From: Croceibacter atlanticus HTCC2559
GTDB taxonomy: Bacteria > Bacteroidota > Bacteroidia > Flavobacteriales > Flavobacteriaceae
Assembly (NCBI RefSeq): GCF_000196315.1
Contig: NC_014230.1
Span: forward strand, 2,814,501 to 2,878,500
Direction of reading: 5' to 3'
DNA length: 64,000 nt
The position numbers and the translations under genes were made by a program. Below are positions 16,157 through 24,780 of the stretch, in pieces. How positions within the stretch are numbered: position 1 is the stretch's first letter; the number at the start of each line of letters is the position of its first letter. The notes under the pieces are model-generated. The model worked only from the letters and a program-made list of their open reading frames with translations, did no database searches and was not told the origin of the DNA.

Positions 16157-17683
16157 TTATTTTTTTATTTTTTTTAAAGTATTAAGTATTAAAACTCTTT
16201 GGTAATTATTCATTCCAAAAAACCAAGTTAGAAGTATTAGGATAATTGATGTGACAGCTGTATATATAAAAAGTAAAAGCCAAGTTTCAACATTAATTAA
16301 TAAAGATAAGTAACTAGATAATAGTATTATAATAAATCCGACAAGACTTAAGCGAGAAAAATATAAATTTTTAAACACACTTTTATTTGAAGTAAATCTC
16401 ATTACTAAGAAGGTATTTGAAAATGCCAAAAACAATATCCCAATAAAAATACTAATTAACATACCTAAAGTTTGAAAATAAGGTATCAATACAAATGATA
16501 ATATAACAGATATGGTTGCTGATAATAATGTTAATAGAATTTTTCGTTTAATGTTTAAACTTGAGTTTATAATACCACTATCAACTTGATATAAAACCAT
16601 AACTAAAGAAATCATAACTATAAAAAAAGTTTCTAGTTGACCAGAAAATAAATCATCTTCAGTCCAAATGCTAACAAATGATTTATTATATAAACAAACT
16701 AAAGAACCACCTACAATAATTAACACCCATTGTATAGAAACTATTTGGGATCGTGCTTCAATTAATTTTTCAAATTTTTTTTCTCCTATAAATTTACTTA
16801 TTCCAATTGAAGTTGAATTAGAAACCGTTCTGACAATTCCAGAAGTAGCCATCATCATATATTTAGAAATTGCATAAGCAGCTACATATTTAGGACCTGC
16901 TAAAAACCCTAATAAAATCATATCTATTGATTGACTAAATAAATCCGAAAATTTTAAAAGCATATACCAACCACTTAGCCTTATAAAACTTACAACATTA
17001 GATTTTTTTACTTTAACAAATTCAAACCAAGGTATGTTCTTCTTCACTATCCACCAAAAAGATAAACCTATTGTTGTAGCTATAAATATTTGTATAGCTG
17101 CCATTCCAATAATACCAAAACCTAAGTATAAAACTACAGCTGTTAATATCCCTCCAAGTATGACAATAATTGCTCTTATACCAATTCTTTTATAAGACAA
17201 ATTCATACCGTGTAAGGTAGATTCGAATAAAAAAAAGAATTGAGTTATTATAAATGATAATACCAAAAGTGAAGATGCTATTCTAACATTGTTGAAATAT
17301 TGTTTATCAACACCTGCAAGAATTGGTGCGAACCAAATTATAACAAGTCCTATTATTAGATAAAAAGGAATAAATATTAGATTTGCATATAATGCTGAAG
17401 AAACAGATTTTTTTAATTCTAATTCATTACTAACACTCCGGTCTCTGGATAATATGAACTTAAGTGATGTTGCTGCCCTAATATCTGCAGTAGCCATATA
17501 AGAATTCAATTGACTTATAACTTGCCAAGCCCCATAATATACGGGACCTAATACGGCTACCATGATAGGATTTAAAAAAAAACCAACACCTATTTTAGAG
17601 ATGTAATCTATCATGCCTGTTAAACTGTTTAAAAAGGCACTTCGTCTTAAGTTTTCTATTGGCTTAGAATTACTCTCTGTCAA
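16157..17683 (-). CDS. wzx: Wzx-type polysaccharide flippase
   Basis: A 508-residue polytopic inner-membrane protein with about twelve to fourteen hydrophobic helices, typical of the MATE/MVF-like polysaccharide flippases (Wzx/RfbX). The N-terminal stretch SAFLNSLTGMIDYISKIGVGFFLNPIMV followed by GPVYYGAWQVISQL is the usual first part of the fold. Its role would be to flip the undecaprenyl-PP-linked repeat unit to the periplasm for Wzy. The start is TTG at 17683; the next ATG is at about residue 24, inside the first helix. The gene appears more AT-rich than its two neighbours. It is separated from the dehydrogenase gene by 37 bases. Confidence 0.88.
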   Translation of the reverse strand: MTESNSKPIENLRRSAFLNSLTGMIDYISKIGVGFFLNPIMVAVLGPVYYGAWQVISQLNSYMATADIRAATSLKFILSRDRSVSNELELKKSVSSALYANLIFIPFYLIIGLVIIWFAPILAGVDKQYFNNVRIASSLLVLSFIITQFFFLFESTLHGMNLSYKRIGIRAIIVILGGILTAVVLYLGFGIIGMAAIQIFIATTIGLSFWWIVKKNIPWFEFVKVKKSNVVSFIRLSGWYMLLKFSDLFSQSIDMILLGFLAGPKYVAAYAISKYMMMATSGIVRTVSNSTSIGISKFIGEKKFEKLIEARSQIVSIQWVLIIVGGSLVCLYNKSFVSIWTEDDLFSGQLETFFIVMISLVMVLYQVDSGIINSSLNIKRKILLTLLSATISVILSFVLIPYFQTLGMLISIFIGILFLAFSNTFLVMRFTSNKSVFKNLYFSRLSLVGFIIILLSSYLSLLINVETWLLLFIYTAVTSIILILLTWFFGMNNYQRVLILNTLKKIKK

Positions 17684-17720
17684 ATCGTGAATAGTATAAT
17701 TTTACTAAAAAGTAAATTAG

Positions 17721-19022
17721 TTATAATTTATTATCTGCTTTGCCGCCTAAAATACCTTTAACATCGTAGACAACAGCGTTATTTGATTTGTAATCATCTA
17801 AATTTAATTCTAAAAATTGCTTATGTGCTACTGTGAGTACGATCGCATCGTAGGCTTTATGAGATGCTGAATCGAGTTCAGCATGACAAGGTAGACCATA
17901 CTCATGTTGTACTTCTTCTGGATTTGCCCAAGGATCGTAAATAGTTACGTTAGTTCCATAGTCTTTTAGATGCTTAACCACATCAACCACCTTGGTATTT
18001 CTTACATCAGGACAATTTTCTTTAAACGTAATTCCTAACACTAAAATTTTAGCATTCTTTACTTTTAAATCATGTTTTAGCATCAACTTCACCACTTCAC
18101 TTGCCACATACTGCCCCATACTGTCATTCATACGACGGCCTGCTAATATAATTTCAGGATGATAGCCTAGTTCTTGTGCTTTTTGTGCCAGATAATACGG
18201 ATCTACCCCTATACAATGTCCTCCTACTAAGCCTGGTTTGAAGGGTAAGAAATTCCATTTTGTACCTGCAGCTTCAAGAACATCATGGGTATTAATATCC
18301 ATCATATTGAAAATCTTAGCCAGCTCATTTACAAATGCAATATTAATATCACGTTGTGAGTTTTCAATCACTTTAGCCGCTTCTGCTACTTTGATTGTAG
18401 GTGCAAGGTGCGTTCCTGCAGTAATCACTTCTGCATAGAGTGCATCTACTTTTTTTCCTATCTCGGGTGTTGAACCTGACGTTACTTTTAATATTTTTTC
18501 GACTGTGTGCTCTTTATCACCTGGATTAATTCGCTCTGGTGAATATCCTACAAAGAAGTCCTCATTAAATTTAAGATTGCTAGTACGTTCTAACACTGGC
18601 ACGCATTCTTCTTCTGTGGCACCAGGATATACTGTCGATTCATAAATTACAATATCGCCTTTCTTTAACACGCCACCAATAGTCTCGCTAGCTTTGTATA
18701 ATGGTGTTAAAATTGGTCTGTTATTTTTATCTACAGGTGTAGGCACCGTTACTATAAAAACATTACAATCTTTAATATCACTAACTTCTGAAGTACACAA
18801 AAGCCCTTGGCCTTTGTTTTCTAATTGACTCTTGTCTTGAACCAGTACCTCTTGCAAAATATCATCTTCAACCTCTAGTGTATCGTCATGACCCTTGTTT
18901 AACTTAGCTACTCTATTTTCATTTATATCAAACCCTATTACGGGATACTTAGTAGCAAAAAGTCTTGCTAATGGTAATCCTACGTAACCTAATCCAATAA
19001 TAGCAATTGTTGTTTTTGCCAT
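17721..19022 (-). CDS. wbpO: UDP-N-acetylhexosamine 6-dehydrogenase (WbpO/TviB-like)
   Basis: A 433-residue NAD-dependent nucleotide-sugar dehydrogenase. It oxidises C6 of UDP-GlcNAc or UDP-GalNAc to the uronic acid. The Rossmann loop is GLGYVGLPLARLFA, followed by VPTPVD, ESTVYPGATEEECVP, YSPERINPGDKEH and the catalytic cysteine loop GGHCIGVDPYYL (about residue 272). The C-terminal UDP-binding domain has GITFKENCPDVRNTK. The wording matches the Vi-antigen TviB/WbpO branch, not WecC. It follows the C4 epimerase by 2 bases, so the pair should make UDP-GalNAcA. Near residue 384 the segment CHAELDSASH is encoded by a palindromic repeat element and looks foreign to the family. Confidence 0.9.
   Translation of the reverse strand: MAKTTIAIIGLGYVGLPLARLFATKYPVIGFDINENRVAKLNKGHDDTLEVEDDILQEVLVQDKSQLENKGQGLLCTSEVSDIKDCNVFIVTVPTPVDKNNRPILTPLYKASETIGGVLKKGDIVIYESTVYPGATEEECVPVLERTSNLKFNEDFFVGYSPERINPGDKEHTVEKILKVTSGSTPEIGKKVDALYAEVITAGTHLAPTIKVAEAAKVIENSQRDINIAFVNELAKIFNMMDINTHDVLEAAGTKWNFLPFKPGLVGGHCIGVDPYYLAQKAQELGYHPEIILAGRRMNDSMGQYVASEVVKLMLKHDLKVKNAKILVLGITFKENCPDVRNTKVVDVVKHLKDYGTNVTIYDPWANPEEVQHEYGLPCHAELDSASHKAYDAIVLTVAHKQFLELNLDDYKSNNAVVYDVKGILGGKADNKL
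17864..17884. repeat. Palindromic repeat element inside the dehydrogenase gene
   Basis: The left arm atgctgaa (17864-17871) and right arm ttcagcat (17877-17884) are perfect inverted repeats around the 5-base centre tcgag. With flanks it reads as TGTCATGCTGAAC on the minus strand, a sequence I recognise as a common dispersed palindrome in Bacteroidota and other genomes. It is read in frame as CHAELDSASH, a phrase that recurs in unrelated Bacteroidota proteins, so the element is probably mobile or an invading repeat tolerated in a surface loop. I noticed no second copy in this window. Confidence 0.7.
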
Positions 19023-19024
19023 GA

Positions 19025-20032
19025 TTATTTATTTAAATTATTCCAATACCAGTCTACAGCTTCCTTTAACCCATCATTAAATTCGTGGGTTGGTTTGTAG
19101 TCTAATAATCTTTTTGCTTTATCTATAGAGGCCAATGAATGTGGTACATCACCTTTTCTAATTGGGCCATTTAATATTTCTACTTCTTTAATTTTAGTGT
19201 CAAATTTCGAAAGTTGCTTTCTTAATTGTGTCGCTACATCTTTAATGGTTGTTCTGTCTCCTACAGCCGTATTGTACACCTTATTTAATGCGTCTTCATT
19301 ATCTGTTGTAATGGTTAACATATTCATTTGAATGACATTGTCTATATATGTAAAATCTCTAGAAAATGTACCGTCTCCGTTAATGGTAGGGCTTTCATGA
19401 TTCATAAATTGAATGACAAACTTAGGTATCACTGCTGCATATGCACCCTTTGGATCTTGTTTCCTGCCAAATACATTAAAATAACGCAAGCCTACCGTAT
19501 CTAAACCATAAGTTAGCTTAAAATTGGTCGCGTATAACTCATTTACATATTTGGTAATTGCGTAAGGCGATAGTGGCTGTCCTATCTCTTCTTCTATCTT
19601 AGGTAATTTTACAGAATCGCCATACGTTGATGAACTTGCTGCATATGTAAAACGCTTCACCTTTTGATCTCTTGCAGCAATCAACATATTAAGAAACCCA
19701 CCAACATTAACGTCGTTAGACGTAATCGGATCATTAATAGATCTTGGTACCGAGCCTAAAGCCGCTTGGTGTAAAATATAATCTTGACCATTTGCAGCGT
19801 TTTGACATGTTTCTACATCTCTAATATCTCCTTCAACTAAACTGAAGTTTTCATGAGTCATAAGATGCGCTATATTGTGTTTATGTCCTGTCGCAAAATT
19901 ATCTAAACAAGTCACTATTGCATTTTGCTTTAAAAAGAATTCGCATAGATTTGATCCTATAAAACCAGCACCGCCGGTTATAAGGATTTTTGCTCCCTTA
20001 AGTTTTTCTTTTTGTTGATTGGTTAAGTTCAT
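19025..20032 (-). CDS. wbpP: UDP-GlcNAc 4-epimerase (WbpP/TviC-like)
   Basis: A 335-residue extended SDR epimerase that interconverts UDP-GlcNAc and UDP-GalNAc, or their uronic acids. The NAD loop is TGGAGFIGSNL (about residues 18-28), then CLDNFATGHKHNI, HQAALGSVPRSI, ASSSTYGDS and YAITKYVNE with Tyr-x3-Lys. KQDPKGAYAAVIPKF and RDFTYIDN are typical of WbpP/TviC and Gne of the larger-pocket type. It shares one base with wecC and lies 2 bases from the dehydrogenase gene, the same pairing as tviC-tviB in the Vi antigen locus. Whether epimerisation precedes or follows oxidation cannot be told from sequence. Confidence 0.9.
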   Translation of the reverse strand: MNLTNQQKEKLKGAKILITGGAGFIGSNLCEFFLKQNAIVTCLDNFATGHKHNIAHLMTHENFSLVEGDIRDVETCQNAANGQDYILHQAALGSVPRSINDPITSNDVNVGGFLNMLIAARDQKVKRFTYAASSSTYGDSVKLPKIEEEIGQPLSPYAITKYVNELYATNFKLTYGLDTVGLRYFNVFGRKQDPKGAYAAVIPKFVIQFMNHESPTINGDGTFSRDFTYIDNVIQMNMLTITTDNEDALNKVYNTAVGDRTTIKDVATQLRKQLSKFDTKIKEVEILNGPIRKGDVPHSLASIDKAKRLLDYKPTHEFNDGLKEAVDWYWNNLNK

Positions 20033-21249
20033 TAAAGTTTATTTTGTGAGATTCCGCAAAAGTCTAATACTATCTTACTATTTAAGTTTGTCAAGTATTT
20101 AAACTGATTATGAGCCACCAAAAATACAATTATATCTGCATTCTCCGCTGCTTTATTATACTCTGTTAATTTAAACACTTTGTGCTCTTGAATGTTTGGC
20201 TCCACAATGTAGTATTCTTCATCTTGTGCGTCTTGTAATACTTTTTGTGCTATGTATTTAGCTGGAGACTCTCTTAAGTCATCTATATTTGGCTTAAATG
20301 CCAAGCCCATTAACGCAATTTTAGGTTTTTTACCATGGTCCAATTGAAATTGCAGTTTAGCATTTTTTACTTGCTCTGCACACCAAAATGATTTGTAGTT
20401 ATTTATTTCTCGAGCTTTACCTATAATTTGAGATTCCATTGGAAAATCTGCAACAATAAAATAAGGATCTACTGCAATACAGTGCCCTCCTACACCACTT
20501 CCTGGTTGTAAAATATTTACTCTAGGATGTTTATTTGCCAGTTTAATTAATTCCCAAACATTTATGCCTGCTTTGTGACATATTAAAGACAATTCATTAG
20601 CAAAAGCGATTTGCACATCTCTAGACGAATTTTCTACTAGTTTGCACATTTCTGCGGTACGTGCATTTGTCGCGTGAAGTTCACCTTTTACATAGTTTTT
20701 ATAAAATGCCAAAGCACGATCTGTACTTTCTTTATTTACACCTCCAATGACGCGATCATTATGTACCAACTCATGCATGACATTTCCAGGCAACACACGT
20801 TCTGGACAATATGCGATGTGCAGTTTCCCTTCAAGTTCTGGACGTTCTGCATATATATAATTCATCATTTTTTCCGTAGTCCCTACTGGCGATGTTGATT
20901 CTATTATGTATAGGTCATTCTCCTTTAACAATGGTAAAATACCTATTGTAGCAGCCTCGACAAAAGAGATATCTGGCTCATTCTTGTCTTTAAATGGGGT
21001 AGGTACTACAATTAAATACGTGTTGGCTTCCTGTGCTTTAAGACCTGCTTTTAAAAACCCATTTTTTACAGCATTAGCCACTGCACTATCTAATTCTGGC
21101 TCTACAATATGAATCTCTCCTCTATTGATAGTCTCAACTACATCTGAATTAATATCAACTCCATAAACAAAAACCTTGTTTGAAGCAATAAGTGCTGCTG
21201 TAGGTAGACCTATATAGCCTAACCCAATCATTACGACTTCTGGTTTCAT
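20032..21249 (-). CDS. wecC: UDP-N-acetyl-D-mannosamine dehydrogenase
   Basis: A 405-residue nucleotide-sugar dehydrogenase that converts UDP-ManNAc to UDP-ManNAcA with two NAD. It has GLGYIGLPTAALIA at residues 8-21, VPTPFKDKNEPD, ESTSPVGTTEKM, AYCPERVLPG and VHNDRVIGG, the last being typical of WecC. The catalytic cysteine loop is GGHCIAVDPYF (about residue 256), and GLAFKPNIDDLRESPA follows. It begins 4 bases inside the end of wecB (ATGA-type overlap), so substrate supply and use are coupled. Distinct wording from the dehydrogenase at 17721-19022 shows the cluster makes two different HexNAcA precursors. Confidence 0.94.
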   Translation of the reverse strand: MKPEVVMIGLGYIGLPTAALIASNKVFVYGVDINSDVVETINRGEIHIVEPELDSAVANAVKNGFLKAGLKAQEANTYLIVVPTPFKDKNEPDISFVEAATIGILPLLKENDLYIIESTSPVGTTEKMMNYIYAERPELEGKLHIAYCPERVLPGNVMHELVHNDRVIGGVNKESTDRALAFYKNYVKGELHATNARTAEMCKLVENSSRDVQIAFANELSLICHKAGINVWELIKLANKHPRVNILQPGSGVGGHCIAVDPYFIVADFPMESQIIGKAREINNYKSFWCAEQVKNAKLQFQLDHGKKPKIALMGLAFKPNIDDLRESPAKYIAQKVLQDAQDEEYYIVEPNIQEHKVFKLTEYNKAAENADIIVFLVAHNQFKYLTNLNSKIVLDFCGISQNKL

Positions 21250-22373
21250 GATTCTAAAGATTGAATATGGTTTACTATACGCTCACAAGCCTTGCCATCT
21301 CCATAAGGATTATGTAGTGTACTCATATGCTTAAAACGTTCTGTATTATTTAGCAAATCTAAGGTTTCTGATACAATTAGCTCGGTATTTGTACCTACTA
21401 AGATCACGGTACCAGCATCGACTGCTTCAGGACGTTCTGTTGTATCACGCATAACTAAAACTGGCTTTCCTAAACTTGGCGCTTCCTCTTGTACGCCGCC
21501 GCTATCTGTAATAATTAATTTTGAGCGATTCATCATCCAAATAAAGTCTTGATATGCCAACGGGTCTATTAACATAATATTACTTATTTCGCCTAATATT
21601 CTGTTTACTGGCTCTTTTACTTTAGGATTTAAATGTACCGGATATACAATTAGTAGCTCTGGCTTTTGAATCGCTATCGTTTTTAATGCCTTACAAATCT
21701 TCTCAAAACCATCGCCATGATTTTCACGTCTATGTCCAGTCACTAAAATAATATCTTTCTTTCCTAAGGTTTTTTCTAAGTCTTGAATTGTTTTTGAAGG
21801 CTTTTCTGTTACTTTCTCCACACTTTCCATTAGGGCGTCAATAACGGTGTTTCCTGTTATTACTACAGACTCCTTATTTATATTTTCTAACAGTAAATTT
21901 GCCTTAGACGTTTCAGTTGGTGCAAAATGAATATCTGCAATCCTGCCCGTTACTTGTCTATTAATCTCTTCTGGAAACGGCGACCATTTGTTATGCGTTC
22001 TTAAGCCTGCTTCTACATGACAGACTTTTGCACCAGAATAAAACGCTGCAATACTTGTGGCCATAGTTGTACTTGTGTCTCCGTGTACATACACATAATC
22101 GGGCTTAAACTCCTCTAGAACCTCTTTTAGCTGCACAATAATTTCAGCTGTAAGATTGTATAAGTTTTGATTGGGTTTCATTAAGTCTAAATCGAAATCT
22201 GGTGTGATTTCAAAAAACTCTAAAACCTGATCCAGCATTTCTCTATGTTGTGCTGTTACACACACTTTAGTCTCAAAATGTAAGTTATTCTTAAGAAATT
22301 CTTTTACTAAAGGTGCCATTTTAATAGCTTCAGGACGTGTACCGAAGACTATTAAGTGTTTTGTTTTTGCCAT
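21246..22373 (-). CDS. wecB: UDP-N-acetylglucosamine 2-epimerase (non-hydrolysing)
   Basis: A 375-residue GT-B-fold enzyme that converts UDP-GlcNAc to UDP-ManNAc. Motifs are FGTRPEAIKMAPLV at the N-terminus, TAQHREMLDQ, YVHGDTSTTM, HVEAGLRT, PFPEEINRQVTGRIAD, TGHRREN, and TDSGGVQEEAPSLGKPVLVMR with the conserved acid residues. Length is standard. This is the non-hydrolysing form, not NeuC. It starts 2 bases before rmlA ends its own frame (1-base gap) and overlaps wecC by 4 bases. The product feeds WecC, and thus ManNAcA in the repeat unit. Confidence 0.95.
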   Translation of the reverse strand: MAKTKHLIVFGTRPEAIKMAPLVKEFLKNNLHFETKVCVTAQHREMLDQVLEFFEITPDFDLDLMKPNQNLYNLTAEIIVQLKEVLEEFKPDYVYVHGDTSTTMATSIAAFYSGAKVCHVEAGLRTHNKWSPFPEEINRQVTGRIADIHFAPTETSKANLLLENINKESVVITGNTVIDALMESVEKVTEKPSKTIQDLEKTLGKKDIILVTGHRRENHGDGFEKICKALKTIAIQKPELLIVYPVHLNPKVKEPVNRILGEISNIMLIDPLAYQDFIWMMNRSKLIITDSGGVQEEAPSLGKPVLVMRDTTERPEAVDAGTVILVGTNTELIVSETLDLLNNTERFKHMSTLHNPYGDGKACERIVNHIQSLES

Positions 22374-22374
22374 C

Positions 22375-23235
22375 CTATTTTATATTTACCAACAGGTTAT
22401 TGCCATAACCACTTTTTAATAGGGGCTCTATTAATTTTTTAAGTTGTTCTTTATTTATATAACCCATTTCATAGGCGATAGCCTCAATAGCTCCAACTTT
22501 TAAACCTTGTCTTTCTTCTATAACCTCAACAAATTGAGAAGCTTGCATTAATGATTCGAATGTTCCTGTATCTAACCACGCAGTACCTTTATCTAGAATA
22601 CTTACTTTTAGTTTTCCTCTTTTTAGGTATTCTCGATTAACATCTGTAATTTCTAGCTCTCCTCTCTGGCTTGGCTTAATACTTTTTGCAATGCTAATAA
22701 CTGAGTTGTCATAAAAGTATATTCCAGGAACCGCATAATTACTTTTAGGAGATTTGGGCTTTTCCTCGATAGACACTACGTCTCCATTATCATTAAAATC
22801 TACTACTCCATAACGTTCTGGATCATGTACGTGGTATGCATAGATAATACCGCCGTCTGGCTCTAAATTACTTTGTAATAGTTGTGAAAGACCAGAGCCA
22901 TAAAAAATGTTATCTCCTAAAATAAGTGCTACAGCATCATCTCCTATAAAATCTTCTGCTATGATAAAAGATTCTGCTAAGCCGTTGGGATTTTCTTGGG
23001 TTGCGTAGGAAAACTGACATCCTAATTGCTCTCCATTTCCTAAAAGTTCTTTAAACTGATGTTTGTCTCTTGGGGTCGTAATGATAAGAATTTCCTGTAT
23101 TCCTGCAGACATTAATGTAGACAATGGATAATATATCATCGGCTTATCATAAACAGGTAATAACTGTTTTGATGTCACTTTTGTTAGTGGATGTAAACGT
23201 GTACCAGAACCACCAGCCAATATAATTCCCTTCAT
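22375..23235 (-). CDS. rmlA: Glucose-1-phosphate thymidylyltransferase
   Basis: A 286-residue nucleotidyltransferase that makes dTDP-glucose, the first step to dTDP-L-rhamnose. Motifs are [13 protein letters not shown] (residues 5-17), [51 protein letters not shown] and [10 protein letters not shown]. It is full length. Unusually, it is separated from rmlB-rmlC-rmlD by 121 bases that contain a candidate -7 element, so it may head a transcript covering the rest of the cluster. The downstream neighbour wecB follows after one base. Identification is firm. Confidence 0.96.
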   Translation of the reverse strand: MKGIILAGGSGTRLHPLTKVTSKQLLPVYDKPMIYYPLSTLMSAGIQEILIITTPRDKHQFKELLGNGEQLGCQFSYATQENPNGLAESFIIAEDFIGDDAVALILGDNIFYGSGLSQLLQSNLEPDGGIIYAYHVHDPERYGVVDFNDNGDVVSIEEKPKSPKSNYAVPGIYFYDNSVISIAKSIKPSQRGELEITDVNREYLKRGKLKVSILDKGTAWLDTGTFESLMQASQFVEVIEERQGLKVGAIEAIAYEMGYINKEQLKKLIEPLLKSGYGNNLLVNIK

Positions 23236-23289
23236 TTTAAATAATTTAAAGTCACAATTTGACCTTATATTGTTATTCCTTTAAGATGG

Positions 23290-23297
23290 CAAATGTA
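23290..23297 (-). promoter_or_regulatory. Candidate -7 promoter element upstream of rmlA
   Basis: On the minus strand this reads TACATTTG, a full match to the Bacteroidota -7 consensus TAnnTTTG, in the only sizeable gap of the biosynthesis cluster. A start of transcription near 23284 would leave a leader of about 49 bases before the rmlA ATG. I see no TTG at the expected -33 distance, so support is partial. Confidence 0.4.
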
Positions 23298-23356
23298 AGA
23301 TAGTTAAACGACTTATTCTTTTAATCTTAGCATGAAATCTCAAGATTACAATTAAC

Positions 23357-24223
23357 TTATAATCGACTAATCATCTCTTTTAAAGCACTTTGCCAATTCC
23401 TAATTTCAACATTTAATGTTTCCTTAACCTTTTTAGTTTCCAGAACACTGTATTTAGGACGTATTGCTCTGCTTGCAAATTGCTTAGATGTCGTTTTATG
23501 TAAGCGTATATCTTGATTTTGCAACTTAAAAATTTCTGCTGCAAAATTATACCACGTGGTTGCTCCATGGTTTGAAAAATGATACAGCCCATAGCTTGTT
23601 GAAGATGATGCTATAAACGTAAGCAATATATGCGCTAAATCTATTGCATAGGTCGGTGATCCGTATTGATCTGCCACAATGCTTAATTCTTTTTTTTCTT
23701 GCCCTAATCTCACCATTGTTTTTACAAAATTATTTCCAAATTCTGAGAATAACCAAGACGTCCTAATTATAACATATTTACTTAATGCTTGTTGAATAAT
23801 TTGTTCGCCGTTTAGTTTTGACGCTCCATAATAATTTAAAGGGTGCGTGCTATCTCTCTCTAGGTACGGTGCATTTTTTTTTCCATCAAACACGAAATCT
23901 GTCGACACATGAAGTAGTGTACTGGAAAAACGCTTGCATGCAATAGTTAGGTTTTCCACAGCTTTAGCATTAATCTCAAAAGCCTTCTCTTTGTTATCTT
24001 CGGCCAGATCAACTGCAGTGTAAGCTGCGCAATTTATAATATAGTCAAATTGTGAATTTGACATGTATTGCACTACTTGATTTCTGTTTGTAATATCTAA
24101 ACTGGAACTGTCTTCAAATACAACGTTACAAGAGGGATAGTTATTAGCTATTGCTTTTATACAGGTTCCTAATTGACCATTAGCTCCTGTTACTAAAATT
24201 GTATTTGCTTTGGAAGACTTCAT
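23357..24223 (-). CDS. rmlD: dTDP-4-dehydrorhamnose reductase
   Basis: A 288-residue SDR enzyme performing the last step of dTDP-L-rhamnose synthesis with NAD(P)H. Motifs are VTGANGQLGTCI (about residues 11-22), INCAAYTAVDLAEDN, HVSTDFVFDG, YGASKLNGE with Tyr-x3-Lys, RTSWLFSEFG and DQYGSPTYA. Length matches RmlD. Its start shares one base with the end of rmlC. After its stop comes the 121-base gap before rmlA. Confidence 0.95.
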   Translation of the reverse strand: MKSSKANTILVTGANGQLGTCIKAIANNYPSCNVVFEDSSSLDITNRNQVVQYMSNSQFDYIINCAAYTAVDLAEDNKEKAFEINAKAVENLTIACKRFSSTLLHVSTDFVFDGKKNAPYLERDSTHPLNYYGASKLNGEQIIQQALSKYVIIRTSWLFSEFGNNFVKTMVRLGQEKKELSIVADQYGSPTYAIDLAHILLTFIASSSTSYGLYHFSNHGATTWYNFAAEIFKLQNQDIRLHKTTSKQFASRAIRPKYSVLETKKVKETLNVEIRNWQSALKEMISRL

Positions 24224-24771
24224 TAAAAGTAAATTGCGCTTTTGAAATCAGGTAAGTGTTTATCTTTATCATTAACTATAATTTCACCATCCTTTAGTTG
24301 CCAATCTATATTTAAAGTTTCGTCATTATATTTAATCCCTGTTTCACTCTCTTTATTATAATATGCATCACATTTATAAAAGAAACGTGCTGTTTTACTT
24401 AATACAGAAAAGCCATGAGCGAAGCCTTTTGGTACAAATAATTGTTTTTTATTTTCTGAAGATAAAATCATAGAGAACTGCTTGCCAAAGCTTGGCGAGT
24501 TTTTTCTTAAGTCTATAGCCACATCTAAAACTTCGCCTTCTAAAACAGTCACTAATTTAGCTTGCGAATGCATCCCTTGTTGATAATGTAACCCTCTAAT
24601 TACTCCAAATTTTGATTCAGATACATTATCCTGAACAAACTTTACATTCAATTTAGTTTCGGCTTGAAATACCTGCTCATTAAATTGCTCATAAAAATAA
24701 CCACGCTCATCATAAAACACCTTAGGTTCTATAATATAACAGTCTTTAAGTGGTGTTTCTTTAATAGTCAT
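24223..24771 (-). CDS. rmlC: dTDP-4-dehydrorhamnose 3,5-epimerase
   Basis: A 182-residue cupin-fold epimerase that inverts C3 and C5 of dTDP-4-keto-6-deoxyglucose. Motifs are VFYDERGYFYE, VQDNVSESKFGVIRGLHYQ with the catalytic histidine in GLHYQ (about residue 63), GEVLDVAIDLRKNSPSFG and VPKGFAHGFSVLS with the second conserved histidine. Length is standard. It lies 9 bases after rmlB and overlaps rmlD by one base. Confidence 0.95.
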   Translation of the reverse strand: MTIKETPLKDCYIIEPKVFYDERGYFYEQFNEQVFQAETKLNVKFVQDNVSESKFGVIRGLHYQQGMHSQAKLVTVLEGEVLDVAIDLRKNSPSFGKQFSMILSSENKKQLFVPKGFAHGFSVLSKTARFFYKCDAYYNKESETGIKYNDETLNIDWQLKDGEIIVNDKDKHLPDFKSAIYF

Positions 24772-24780
24772 AACCCTATA

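Noticed and set aside
17701-17716. Small inverted repeat TTTACT/AGTAAA between wzx and the dehydrogenase gene
   Set aside because: Only six A/T-rich pairs without a clear T tail; too weak to call a terminator.
23322-23348. Inverted repeat TAATCTT/AAGATTA after rmlD as a terminator
   Set aside because: The stem is 7 bases with a 13-base loop, and no T-run follows on the minus strand; it is probably chance in AT-rich DNA.
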